This document shows positions 1 through 9,100 of a DNA stretch of 64,000 bases, one piece after another. Below the pieces are notes generated by a model, which saw nothing but the letters and a program-made list of their open reading frames with translations, had not been told where the DNA came from and ran no database searches. The stretch is from Emiliania huxleyi CCMP1516 (taxonomy: Eukaryota; Haptophyta; Isochrysidales; Noelaerhabdaceae): positions 556,447 to 620,446 of the forward strand of contig NW_005198965.1 in NCBI RefSeq assembly GCF_000372725.1. The letters run 5' to 3'. The translations under genes were made by a program, and so were the position numbers. Positions within the stretch are counted from its first letter, which is position 1, and each line of letters begins with the position of its first letter.

Positions 1-1749
1 TCAGTGTGGCTCCGCCGCTCCGCTTCCGCCGGCCGCCACCACTCTGCTCGGTGGCAACACTGCCGGTGCGATGAGCAGCTCGGTCCCCAGCGAGCAGAGG
101 TGGCACGTGCGCTGGCAGTGGAGGCGCACGTAGGCGTGGTCCATCCTCGCCCTCTCCGGCAGGCAGCCACCGTCGCGCGCCTCGGCGGCGCACGACACAA
201 AATCGCCCCACGGCCGCACTGGCGTCATGGAGAAGTCCGACGTGTCGTTGCACCACGCGCCGTCGGCCGGCGCCGCTGGCGTGTCCCGCAGCCCCTGCCG
301 GCTGCTGACGGAACGCACCGGCACCGGCGGCGCCCAGCCGGCCAGCGGGGCCGCAAAGAGGCGGCCGGTCGCTCGCTCGATGAGGCGACGGTCACGATCC
401 ACCGGCGGGCGGCACAACCGCTCGCAGTCGGCGTCGCTGACCTGCCGCGCGCCTCCTCCGCCTCCGCCGCCGCCTCCGCCTCCGCCGCCTCCTCGTTGCA
501 GCTGCCAGCTCGCGCAGCCCGGCGGCATCGCAGCCGCGGCCGCGCCGGCGCACGCTCGGAGAGTGTCGCAGCACTCGTCGCGCGTCAGGTGCCAGTTGTG
601 GACAAAGGCCATGTCGGCGTACACCTGCCGGCAGAGCCGCCTCGCCGGCCGCGTGCGGCCAAACTGGCACCGGAGGCGCGAGAGGTTGACAAGCCGCGCC
701 GAGCGCAGCATCCTGGCGCCCGTCCAGCGGTGGTAGGGCGAGCGGGCGAGCGGGCGGCGCTGGCGGCGCGCCCGCTCGCGCGCGCCAAAGGCCTGGCGCG
801 CCGCCCGCAGCTGCGCGAGCCGCTCCGCAAACGAGGGCCCGTACGCGGCGACTCGCGCGCTGAACTCGCGCCGCGCGTCGTCATACACGCTGGCGTCGAC
901 CGGCGCGACGGCGCCGATGCGCGCGCGGCAAGCCTCGCGGTCCGGGCAGATGTCGGCGGCGGGAGGCGCCGCGACGCCGGGCGGGAGGCGGGTGCCGGCG
1001 GTGCTCGCCGGCACGGCCGGCGAGTAGAGCAGCTGCTGCAGCCCCGTGAGGTCGGCGAGGAGGAGGAGGGTCTCGTCAAACCGCTCGACGAGGCCAACGA
1101 GGTCCATCGCGTCGAGGAGCGAGCGCAGCCGCGCGCGCGCGGCCGCCGCGCCGGGCTCGCCCTCGTCGAACTGCGCGAAGCCGCGCCGCTTCAGCCGCCC
1201 TCTCGGCGTGCGCACGCCCAGGTACTCTGCCCAGCCGGAGCTCATCGGAGAGAGCAGGATGGCCGACTGAAGGTTGCGCGGCGCCCACTCAAACAGGCCC
1301 CGCCCGTGCGTGGTGGCGTTCTCGCGCTGCCGCCACCACACCGTCCAGCGGTAAAAGGAGACGTAGTAGTCGAGCGGCTCGCGCACGCGCGTGAAGAGCA
1401 CGACGCGGCAGCCGCAGCCGCCGGCGACCCGCTGCAGCGGCGTGTGCGGCCCGTAGCGGGCGACGACGGCGTCCCAGTCGGCGGTGCGGCTGTAGTGGTG
1501 CTCCATGACGAGCCGCAGCGGCGTGCGCAGCGTGCAGTTGCCGCCGCGGCGCGCCTCGAGCAGCAGGTGCAGCAGCGAGAGCGACGCCTCGGCCATGCTT
1601 GCCGGGTTGTAGCCCCAGAGGACCCAGTCGTCCTGCAGGTCGTTGTCGCGGTAGATGCTGCGCATGGTGGAGCCGGCGTTCTTGTGCGTGTGCCGGTCGA
1701 GGAGGATGGAGCAGGAGGGGAGTGGCGAGCGGAGGTAGGGTGCAGACAT
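1..1749 (-). CDS. Sulfotransferase-like protein with C-terminal ShK domain
   Basis: An open frame of 582 aa ends at a TGA at the window edge, so the gene is complete. The N-terminus carries HTHKNAGSTMRSI (about residues 20-32), which resembles the PAPS 5'-phosphate loop of sulfotransferases. Residues 121-135, RVREPLDYYVSFYRW, match the 3'-phosphate-binding RxREP..YSFY element of the carbohydrate sulfotransferase superfamily. A run of about 15 glycines (residues 419-434) links to a cysteine-rich C-terminus (about 499-552, WCND...C...C..TCHLC), typical of a ShK/ShKT domain. The likely role is transfer of sulfate from PAPS to a glycan in the Golgi or secretory route. There is no obvious long signal peptide, so the N-terminus may be incomplete. 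The substrate is unknown. The start is the first ATG in frame, 37 codons upstream of nothing recognisable; MRSIYRD would be too short because it would lose the PAPS loop. Confidence 0.7.
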   Translation of the reverse strand: MSAPYLRSPLPSCSILLDRHTHKNAGSTMRSIYRDNDLQDDWVLWGYNPASMAEASLSLLHLLLEARRGGNCTLRTPLRLVMEHHYSRTADWDAVVARYGPHTPLQRVAGGCGCRVVLFTRVREPLDYYVSFYRWTVWWRQRENATTHGRGLFEWAPRNLQSAILLSPMSSGWAEYLGVRTPRGRLKRRGFAQFDEGEPGAAAARARLRSLLDAMDLVGLVERFDETLLLLADLTGLQQLLYSPAVPASTAGTRLPPGVAAPPAADICPDREACRARIGAVAPVDASVYDDARREFSARVAAYGPSFAERLAQLRAARQAFGARERARRQRRPLARSPYHRWTGARMLRSARLVNLSRLRCQFGRTRPARRLCRQVYADMAFVHNWHLTRDECCDTLRACAGAAAAAMPPGCASWQLQRGGGGGGGGGGGGGGARQVSDADCERLCRPPVDRDRRLIERATGRLFAAPLAGWAPPVPVRSVSSRQGLRDTPAAPADGAWCNDTSDFSMTPVRPWGDFVSCAAEARDGGCLPERARMDHAYVRLHCQRTCHLCSLGTELLIAPAVLPPSRVVAAGGSGAAEPH

Positions 1750-1846
1750 CGGGAAGGCAATGGGTTCAAAGAAGAATTCTTGCTAGAGAATTTTGGACAT
1801 CGCGGCCCGGCCCTCTCTTCTCCTCCTCCCTCCTCTCTCTCCCTCT

Positions 1847-1850
<4 letters not shown>

Positions 1851-1916
<66 letters not shown>
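1851..1916. repeat. (TC)n microsatellite, about 33 units
   Basis: A pure TC dinucleotide run, preceded by an imperfect pyrimidine tract from about 1811. It lies about 100 bp upstream of the sulfotransferase start, in its probable promoter/5' UTR. It is the strand complement of the GA tract near 49.3 kb. Confidence 0.97.
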
Positions 1917-1919
<3 letters not shown>

Positions 1920-2271
1920 CTCTTCTTTCTTTTCGGTCTTCTGCCGAATGCGGTCAATTCTCCGAAATCTGGCGCGGGGCGGTGCCCGGCGATCCGCAAA
2001 ACTACCTATATGACGAGGTGGTCCGCAGTGTTCGTGCGTCCACTTGACGATCAAAAAAGAATTTTACGTCCAGAATTGAGCCTGTTGCGTCCGTCCGCTA
2101 TTCCAAGCACACAGCGTCCGTCCTGGGTGATGAGGCCGTGAGGCCGGCCCGAGGCCGGCCCGCGGCGTCCGTCCAGGGGCTAACGGTGAGCGTCAGGGTG
2201 GACGGACGCTCAACTTCCCGAAACAGACATTTAGTGTGTATATGTCGCGGCGCGACCGCCCGTTCGTTGCC

Positions 2272-2330
2272 AAGCCTTTTTTCTTTGAGGCTGTCGCTTC
2301 GCGAGAAAGCTCCGTCTCGCAGCTGCGAGA
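2272..2330 (-). repeat. Diverged copy of the palindrome-bearing repeat
   Basis: On the minus strand this begins with the perfect 16-bp palindrome TCTCGCAGCTGCGAGA (2315-2330) and continues with CTTTCTCG..AGCGACAGCCTC and AAAGA.AAAAGG. This is the order found in the two 224-bp copies at 34705 and 36512. Only about the first 60 bp are conserved and the GT donor is not preserved. Confidence 0.75.
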
Positions 2331-3287
2331 AGGTATATTTTTCTCTTTGGACGGCGCTTTGTGACGCCAAAACCACGAAAGCTGTGTTTTTGTCACATCC
2401 TGGTAACCACGAAAGCTGTGTTGAGCCAGCGATCAGCACCACAAGCCACCACAAGCCACACCCCGACTACACTGTGACCACATGTTGAGCCTCGCAGCAC
2501 ACTGGTCACTGCCAGCGGCGCACGCGGCGCAGTGGAGAGGTGCGTGCGAGGCTGGTGCGCTGCCCGTGCGGCGCTCCACCGGTCGCAGCGCGCCAGCCTC
2601 GCCCGCCTCGCCATGCCAGCAGCCGGGCGCGCGCGGGAGAGGTGCAGAGCTGGCGCGTGGCGGGTCATGGTCGCCGAGATCTGGACGCGCAGGACCGCCC
2701 GGACGGCGAGGCTCGAGCGAGCGCCTGTGTGGAGGTCGAACGGCGTGTGGGAGGGCGGTGGGCCGCGAGAGAGTCGCGCAGCCCCGCGTGTGTGGACCTG
2801 TGGCGCTTCGGGTGGCGTACCGGGCCGTCAGAGGCAGATACGTGGCGCATCGAGTGCGAATACATGCAATAATTCGCACGCACCGTGCCGAGCCGACCCG
2901 CGTGCACGATCGGAGCACCTCGAGGCGGCGCGAGAGGCGGTGTGTCGAGGTGTCGCGGCCCGCGGCTGCATCGTGTCGAAACGGCGCTCTCGGAGGCGCC
3001 GCGGTGGCGGCCGAGCGCGCGGAATCGGCGAAAAATTTTGACGGCGTGCCGGCCGTGGGCCCGGACGAAGGTCCTGCCGGGTCACTTCGAGCCGAGCGCG
3101 CACGGGTCGTGGCTCAGAGCCTTGCCCGAAAGCGCCACTTTCGGGCGCCAGTCCCTAGCTAGTGCGCTCGATTCCTATCTCGAGGTCTCGTTGGGTAGGA
3201 GTATCTCGCGCATTCGTTGGGTGTAGGGTAGGCGGCGAAATTTCTTTTATTCGCGCCCCCGCCCCCGCGCCGAGCCAAAGGAGCTCC

Positions 3288-3367
3288 GCGGCGCCGCCAG
3301 GCGCCCGCCCCGGCGGTTCACTCGCTACGCGTCGCTCGCCGCCGTGGCGGGCGCCAGGCGGCGCCGC
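3288..3367. repeat. Inverted repeat, 22-bp arms with one mismatch
   Basis: Arms at 3288-3309 and 3346-3367 (GCGGCGCCGCCAGGCGCC... and its complement) enclose a 36-nt loop. Function is unknown. Confidence 0.8.
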
Positions 3368-3537
3368 TGCGCAAAAATATTCCGCCCGTGTACGCGAGAG
3401 AGAGAGGGGTGAAAGAAAAATGCAAAAACGTTGGATTTCGTGGGGGTGGGTGCGAGGGACGGCGTTTGAACTTCGGCGTTCGCTTCTCGCGGCGCGACGA
3501 CCAGGATGTGAGACGAAGGACGAGACGAGCGAGAGGA

Positions 3538-3594
3538 AGCACAGCGTGCACGCTGCGCCGCGGCGGCGCCACGGCGCAGCGTGCACGCTGTGCT
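3538..3594. repeat. Perfect hairpin, 22-bp stem and 13-nt loop
   Basis: Bases 3538-3559 and 3573-3594 are perfectly complementary. Each arm also contains the self-complementary 14-mer CAGCGTGCACGCTG, so the element is palindromic at two scales. It lies about 320 bp upstream of the next start codon. Confidence 0.85.
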
Positions 3595-3915
3595 CGATGA
3601 GCTCGCGTCTTCACAGCGTTCCCGCCAGCGTTCCAGCCAACCAGCCAGCCACTCAGTGCAGGCAAGCTAGCCACTGCCTGCCTGCCTCCATGCTGCTGCC
3701 GCCACCACTCTCCGCCCGCCGGCGCTGCTGACATCTCGCCAGACACACACCAGTCAGTCGCGAGAGGCGCGCCCCAGTCCTGCACGTTGAGACGCCCGCG
3801 GCACCTCCGCGCGGCGTGCGTTTCACGCGGGAAGCGGGCACTGCCGCGCCGCGCCGCCTCGCCTCGCCTCGCGGCTCTCAGCATCTGACACTCGGCCGCC
3901 TTTTCGTCCCCTCTC

Positions 3916-5373
3916 GTGCCAGGCATGCTGCAGGTCAAGATCGCAAACGAGGGTGATGGAGACGAGGGGCACCTGCTCAAGGAGTACGTACAAGCCAATT
4001 GCGTGCTGCTCCCGGCACCTGCGCTGGTTCTCCCCGCGTTCTTGGAGCTCGTGGAAGTCTCTCCTTCGGCCGGAGGCTATCACAAAAAGAAGCGGCGGGC
4101 AACGGTCCAGTCGACGGCGCTCGACAAGATCGTTGGCCAGACCGCCCGCTTCAAGTTCGATTCTCTACAGGAGATCGAGGACAACGGCGAGTCGCTCGGC
4201 GACTGGGTGGGAGAGGTGCGAGACGTTGCCGCCGGCGCAGACGGTGAGGTCCTCAACGACTTCCTCAACATCAACAAGGGCGAGTGCGAGCCGGGCGAGG
4301 ATGAGGACGACGGATTCCACACCGACTCGCCCTCCGAGCCCGAGCGAAACACGGGCCGCTGCCTCTTCTACGTGATGGAGGAGGGGCGCTTCGCGAGTCT
4401 GCGAGTGCGCCGCGGCGGTGCAGAGGTTGAGGTTGTCGTGCCGCGCGGCTCGGGCATCTACTGCACGGTCGCGCTGCTCGCGCTGCCGCATGCGCACGGC
4501 GCAAACGGCCGCTGCATCTCGTACGTGGTCGAGGTGGCGAGGCCGGAATCGCCCGAGGCGCCGTCGGCGGAGGAGGTGGCGGCAGCGTCAGAGGCGCAGC
4601 CGGCGGTGCCGCTGCGCGAGCACTTTGGCAACTGGCGGCCGGAGATGTTCAAGGCGGCAAAGCTCAAGTGGGGCGCTGGCCGCGGCGTCGGCTCGACGCG
4701 GCGCGTCGTGATCCAGGCGCTGCGCGGGCCCAAGGTCGGCCGTGGGCGGCGCCGTGCGGGACTGTCGCGCCGCGAGGCACGTGCGGCCGTCGCGCAGATG
4801 CAGGAGGGCGAGCTACAGCGGAGGGCGAGTGAGTTCATGCAGGGGCTCGGCCGCGACGGCGCGCTCACCTCCAACGCCAACCGCGCCACCGTCGAGCGCA
4901 TCCGCAGCTCGAGCAAGGCGGACCTGACGGCGGCGCAGGTTGCCGCCCGCTCCCGCGGCTTCCTCTCCACCGAGGAGGTCAAGGCGGCCGATCGCGGCAT
5001 CGAGGGCCGCCTGTGCGGCGCGCGCAACGGCCTCCACGAGGCCACGCGCCGAGCGGCGGAGAACCGCGAGGCCGAGGCTGAGGCGCAGGGCGGCCGCTCC
5101 GAGGCTGCAGCGCGGAAGAAGAGGCACCGCGAGGCAGCCTCGCAGCAGGGGCCCTTTGAGTGCCCGCTCTGCTGCAAGAAGTACGCGAGCGAGGACGGGC
5201 GCAACAAGCACCTGCGCCAGGGCAAGTGCTGCAATGACGAGGGCGAGCACGCTGCCGCCATGGAGGCCCTCGGGCTGGGCGGCGGCACGGGCTCTGGCCA
5301 GAAGGGCAAGCCCAAACCGCGCCCCTCCTCCAGCAAGAAGGGCCAGAAGAATGGCTCGAAGCGGGCCCGCTGA
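3916..5373 (+). CDS. Conserved hypothetical protein with C-terminal C2HC finger
   Basis: A single exon encodes 485 aa. The only motif I recognise is near the C-terminus: FECPLCCKKYASEDGRNKHL followed by RQGKCC (about residues 413-438), with spacing C-x2-C-x12-H-x5-C, a C2H2-like finger with cysteine as the last ligand. Before it lies a charged helical region rich in A, R and E (residues 270-410). The tail is lysine/serine-rich (KKGQKNGSKRAR) and could be a nuclear localisation signal. The N-terminal 200 residues contain acidic segments and no known domain. A nuclear nucleic-acid-binding role is an inference from the finger and basic tail only. The start is the first ATG of the open frame (context CAGGCATGC). 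Confidence 0.65.
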   Translation: MPGMLQVKIANEGDGDEGHLLKEYVQANCVLLPAPALVLPAFLELVEVSPSAGGYHKKKRRATVQSTALDKIVGQTARFKFDSLQEIEDNGESLGDWVGEVRDVAAGADGEVLNDFLNINKGECEPGEDEDDGFHTDSPSEPERNTGRCLFYVMEEGRFASLRVRRGGAEVEVVVPRGSGIYCTVALLALPHAHGANGRCISYVVEVARPESPEAPSAEEVAAASEAQPAVPLREHFGNWRPEMFKAAKLKWGAGRGVGSTRRVVIQALRGPKVGRGRRRAGLSRREARAAVAQMQEGELQRRASEFMQGLGRDGALTSNANRATVERIRSSSKADLTAAQVAARSRGFLSTEEVKAADRGIEGRLCGARNGLHEATRRAAENREAEAEAQGGRSEAAARKKRHREAASQQGPFECPLCCKKYASEDGRNKHLRQGKCCNDEGEHAAAMEALGLGGGTGSGQKGKPKPRPSSSKKGQKNGSKRAR

Positions 5374-5399
5374 CTGAGGAGTGGGTGGAAAGAGGAAAA

Positions 5400-6170
5400 T
5401 GGTGTGCCTCTCCGAGTGGTGTGAGTGGTGTGGGAAGGGCAAGTCCCTGTCCCTGTCACTGTGAGAATGGTGTGTGCCGCACACCACGCCGGCGCCTACC
5501 AAGAGGGAAATCGCGAGATCAATCACCCTGCACTCCTTGGTGCAGAGAACGATAACGGACACGACCGCGGGTTGTTTCGCCTGCCCTGGCAGTCTATCCC
5601 TCCCCTGGGTTTGTCTTTACTGGCAGTCTGGCACTAACACAGGTACACTACGGTTCCAAGGTTGACGACAGTAGAGTGCTCCAAGAAATTAGGCCAGTGC
5701 TCTTTTTTGAGTGAACTCGGTCGGGGGACACAGGACGCGGCAGGCACGCACGGGGCACAAACGCCAGCCAGGCTACAGAGTGAGTCAGGCAGAGACAGGG
5801 AGGGAGGGAGGGAGGCACGTAGTAAGGACCTCGCACGAACGACACTGGCTGGGCACGGGACGGGAAGACTGTGGCGCGCACTGTGGCACTAACTAACTCA
5901 ACTAACACAGACAGGTACAGACAGGTAGATAGACAGGTACAGGTGCAGGCAGACAGAGCGAAAGAAAGAACGATGTCGCATCGCTGGCGACGCACGGGGG
6001 TATTCGCCGGCAAACTCCTGGAAGGCGCTGGAACCGGCGGAAGGCCTGAGGCCCGACTTAACGAACGCACAAACAAATGAATTGATGAATTAATGGAATA
6101 CATGTAGAGAAAGCGGAGAAAGGAGTCTCGGCCACGACGCGGGAGAGCCCGCCGGCCGTGCGTCCACTTG
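5400..6170. other. Intergenic region without a recognisable gene
   Basis: The region contains degenerate GGTACAGACA-type short repeats (about 5900-5960). Two stretches (about 5620-5650 and 5850-5890) match, in reverse orientation, the sequence around 17605-17640 (GGCACTAACACAGGTAC and GGGCACGGGAC), so a small dispersed repeat is likely. The 17-mer GTGCGTCCACTTGACGG close to 6157 recurs with one change near 2033. Confidence 0.5.
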
Positions 6171-6177
6171 ACGGTCC

Positions 6178-9100
6178 ATGAGGCCGCCCATACTGGGCAG
6201 CCTCTTGCACGCGGCCCTTGTCGTCGGCTCGGCCGCGCAGCCGCGGCCACCAGCCCAGCACGCGCGCCCGTCCCTGCACGACCCACTCCTCGTCGACCCG
6301 GGTGGAGTCGCAGCTGAGCACGAGCACGGGCTGCGGCCGCATCACTCGTCCGGCGCGGCGGCCGAAGATCCGCTGCTGTTCCGCCATCGCTACCAGCACC
6401 ACGACGCGGCGTCCGACCGGCTGCTCTACTATCAGTACGAGGCCAAGCGGCATCCCCACGTTGTCATGCTCGAAGACATTGGGGTGAACAAATGCGAGGC
6501 CAGCTCCGCTGCCAGCGAGGGGGGACAGAATGTAACCGAAATCGTGATCGTCGTGAGCAGCCAGTCGGGCGCGGCCCAGCTCTCCACGGGTACCATTGTC
6601 AGCGGGAGCGGCATGCACTGCGTCTTCCGTGCCGCGGACGGGAGCGTCTCGCCGTGGCGCAAGACGCTACGCGACCGCGTGATCTCGGCATCGGCCACCG
6701 CAGCTCCACACTACCCGGCGAGTGCGGTGGAGGTGACGCTTCAGACTGTCGAGGCAGCGCTCAACGAGGTATTCGAGCACGCGCAGGTCGAATTCTTCCA
6801 CGGTCGCACGCATAGCCTCGAGGCCGCCCGTGGCAAGCGCCTCAACTCACTTGCAAGGACTGGCCATCAACCTGCGAGGTATGAGTTCGCAAGCAGTGTC
6901 GAAGTGGTTGCCCAAGCCAAGCAAGCCGCTGTCGTTGTTGCCCGTCGCGAGCTGACCGCGAAGCAGGTGCTTGATCTTGAGGCCTCCCCGAGCGAAATTG
7001 GTAAGCTCGCGGGCGCCGTCAGTGAGCTAGTCAATCAATCAACATCTTCCACAAGCAGCATCGCATCAATCCCGACGGCCAGCGGGGCTCTAAAAGCAGC
7101 AACAGCAGCCATGGTTTCCCGCATCTCCTCGGCACACGATCAACCCATGTCTGAATACCAAAACACGACGGGCAGAACGGACCTTCTTGAACAGCCCAAG
7201 ATTGAAAGTGAAACAGTCAAACCTCTGGACTGGGATGACGGTCTTTGCTACACATTCTCAGCCGAGTTGTATGCCCAGCTGTGCAGTGCTCATACTCCTG
7301 GTCCTATCATGAACGACCACGATTGCGCCTGGAGAACCGATTTTGTCGACGCCGACGGGAATTATCTTTACAACAAAATTGCACTCAAAGTTGGCAATGA
7401 ATACACGCTTCGCTGGACTGGCGGTCCTCCGCAAGGCGGAGATGTTAGAATTTCAATCTGGGAGACCGACGGATCTTTCGGTGTGAGCAGCCTTTGCACC
7501 AACGACATCGTCACCTACAGTCAGTACTACACAGGTGCCATTGAGTCGTCGCCTAACTTGTACCGGTTCACGATGCCGGACCTAGACCTTTCTGACTGCG
7601 CCAACGATGGGTTAGGATGGTTCCCCGAGTACCAGATTGTGATCGAGACCGTGGACGGGTGCCCATGCATCTATGGTTCGTGCTACCGTGCTCGCTGGCC
7701 AGCTGGTTCGTCGTTCGTGCTTCTCGACACCTCCACAACAGGCACCAGCCCTGGCCAACAGTTTCATGTCAACCCAGCCCTTTCTGCGTTTGTTGTCACA
7801 GCCAATGACGACTGCGACGCGCAGCACGAAGCATTGTTGGGCGAGGAGTATGTTGCTGCCGGCTACACTGCCTCGGGCGCCCCGTACTACCGCGACTCCT
7901 CGTCCACGTACTATGTCTACTGGGACCCCTCCTGCGACGGAAGCGGAACAGCTGCGGCACGATGGGTCGTGACCAGCGGCGCGCCGAGCACCACCGCTTT
8001 GAGCGATCTCGATGAGGACGGAGCCTGTACATATTTTGCCCGCGTCATATCCTCTGACTCCTCCTCGCCGCCTCGCACGGCAGCCTGGACGGCTTGGTGC
8101 GGTTCTTCGTGGAAGGGGATCACCCTGACTCTCACCGAGACCAGCCTCGTGACAAAATTTGGCGACGAGTCGCTTGGTGCAAGCATTGAATGCAAAGATT
8201 GCTACCTGAGTGGCAGTGCTGATGTGCATGTGCTTGTTCGTGTCGACCAATACAATCCATTTGCTGAGTCCTGGTCTTGGGGCTCTGTTGATATTGATGG
8301 CAACATCGACCTGACCGCAAAGGCATGGCTAAACATCGAGAGGTACTTCGAGCCAACATCTATTCTCGCCAATCCCATCTGCATTCCATCTCTCTGTTTC
8401 GGAACTTCAATTGCTGGAGTTGGTGTCTATGCCGGTCTGATGATTGATCTCGAGATATCGGCATCGGTGAGCTTCAACGGGCAGGCAACGCTGACCGCTC
8501 AACGCCGCCTGAAGGCTGTTGGAACCTTCGACCTGCGCACGGTGGGCACGACACAGCAATGGATGCACGCAGACGATTTCAAGCTCGAGATGGTTGAAGA
8601 CTCAGGCGCGGATCCTGAGCCAACATTCGACGTCTCGATCTCTGCACGAGCAGCTGTTGCCATCAACCCTGCACTCTACGCGGGCTTTTTTGCATCCCTC
8701 TCGGACCATGCAGATGCTGAGGTATACGCGGTGGCTAGGCCTGGGCTCGCACTCGTTGCACAATTTCAATACGAATCGACCTTTGATAATTTTTTGTACC
8801 CCCTGAGCCAATCTTATTGCGCTGGTAATGAGCTCGGGTGTATCGGAGCGTGCTCAGAGTTTCACGACGCGCAACTTGATGTCTCAACGATGCTTTACTT
8901 CACTGCTGCGTACAAGCTTTATGCCAAGGCGGACTTTGGCGGCATTTGGGAGAAGGAAATCGGCAATGCTGACGAGACTCCCATGGGAGCGCCCTATCAA
9001 GCCGCGATGACACTGTTTACATGGTGCTGGGCACCTCCATCCCCACCCCCCTCCCCTCCGTCACCATTGCCGCCACCGCCGCCGCCCTCCCCCTCACCGC

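Larger units (their letters stand above)
1920..3915. other. Gene-free stretch with hairpins and repeat fragments
   Basis: No convincing coding region is visible. The stretch holds a diverged copy of the 34.7/36.5-kb repeat (about 2272-2330, minus orientation), a direct repeat of ACCACGAAAGCTGTGTT (around 2369 and 2404) and two strong inverted repeats near 3.3 and 3.55 kb. Long open frames here read as arginine/alanine-rich shadow translations of GC-rich DNA. Confidence 0.6.

Noticed and set aside
1242-2054. Frames crossing the CT tract that encode poly(RE) or poly(SL)
   Set aside because: The long open frames are produced by the dinucleotide repeat. The same applies to 49035-49538.
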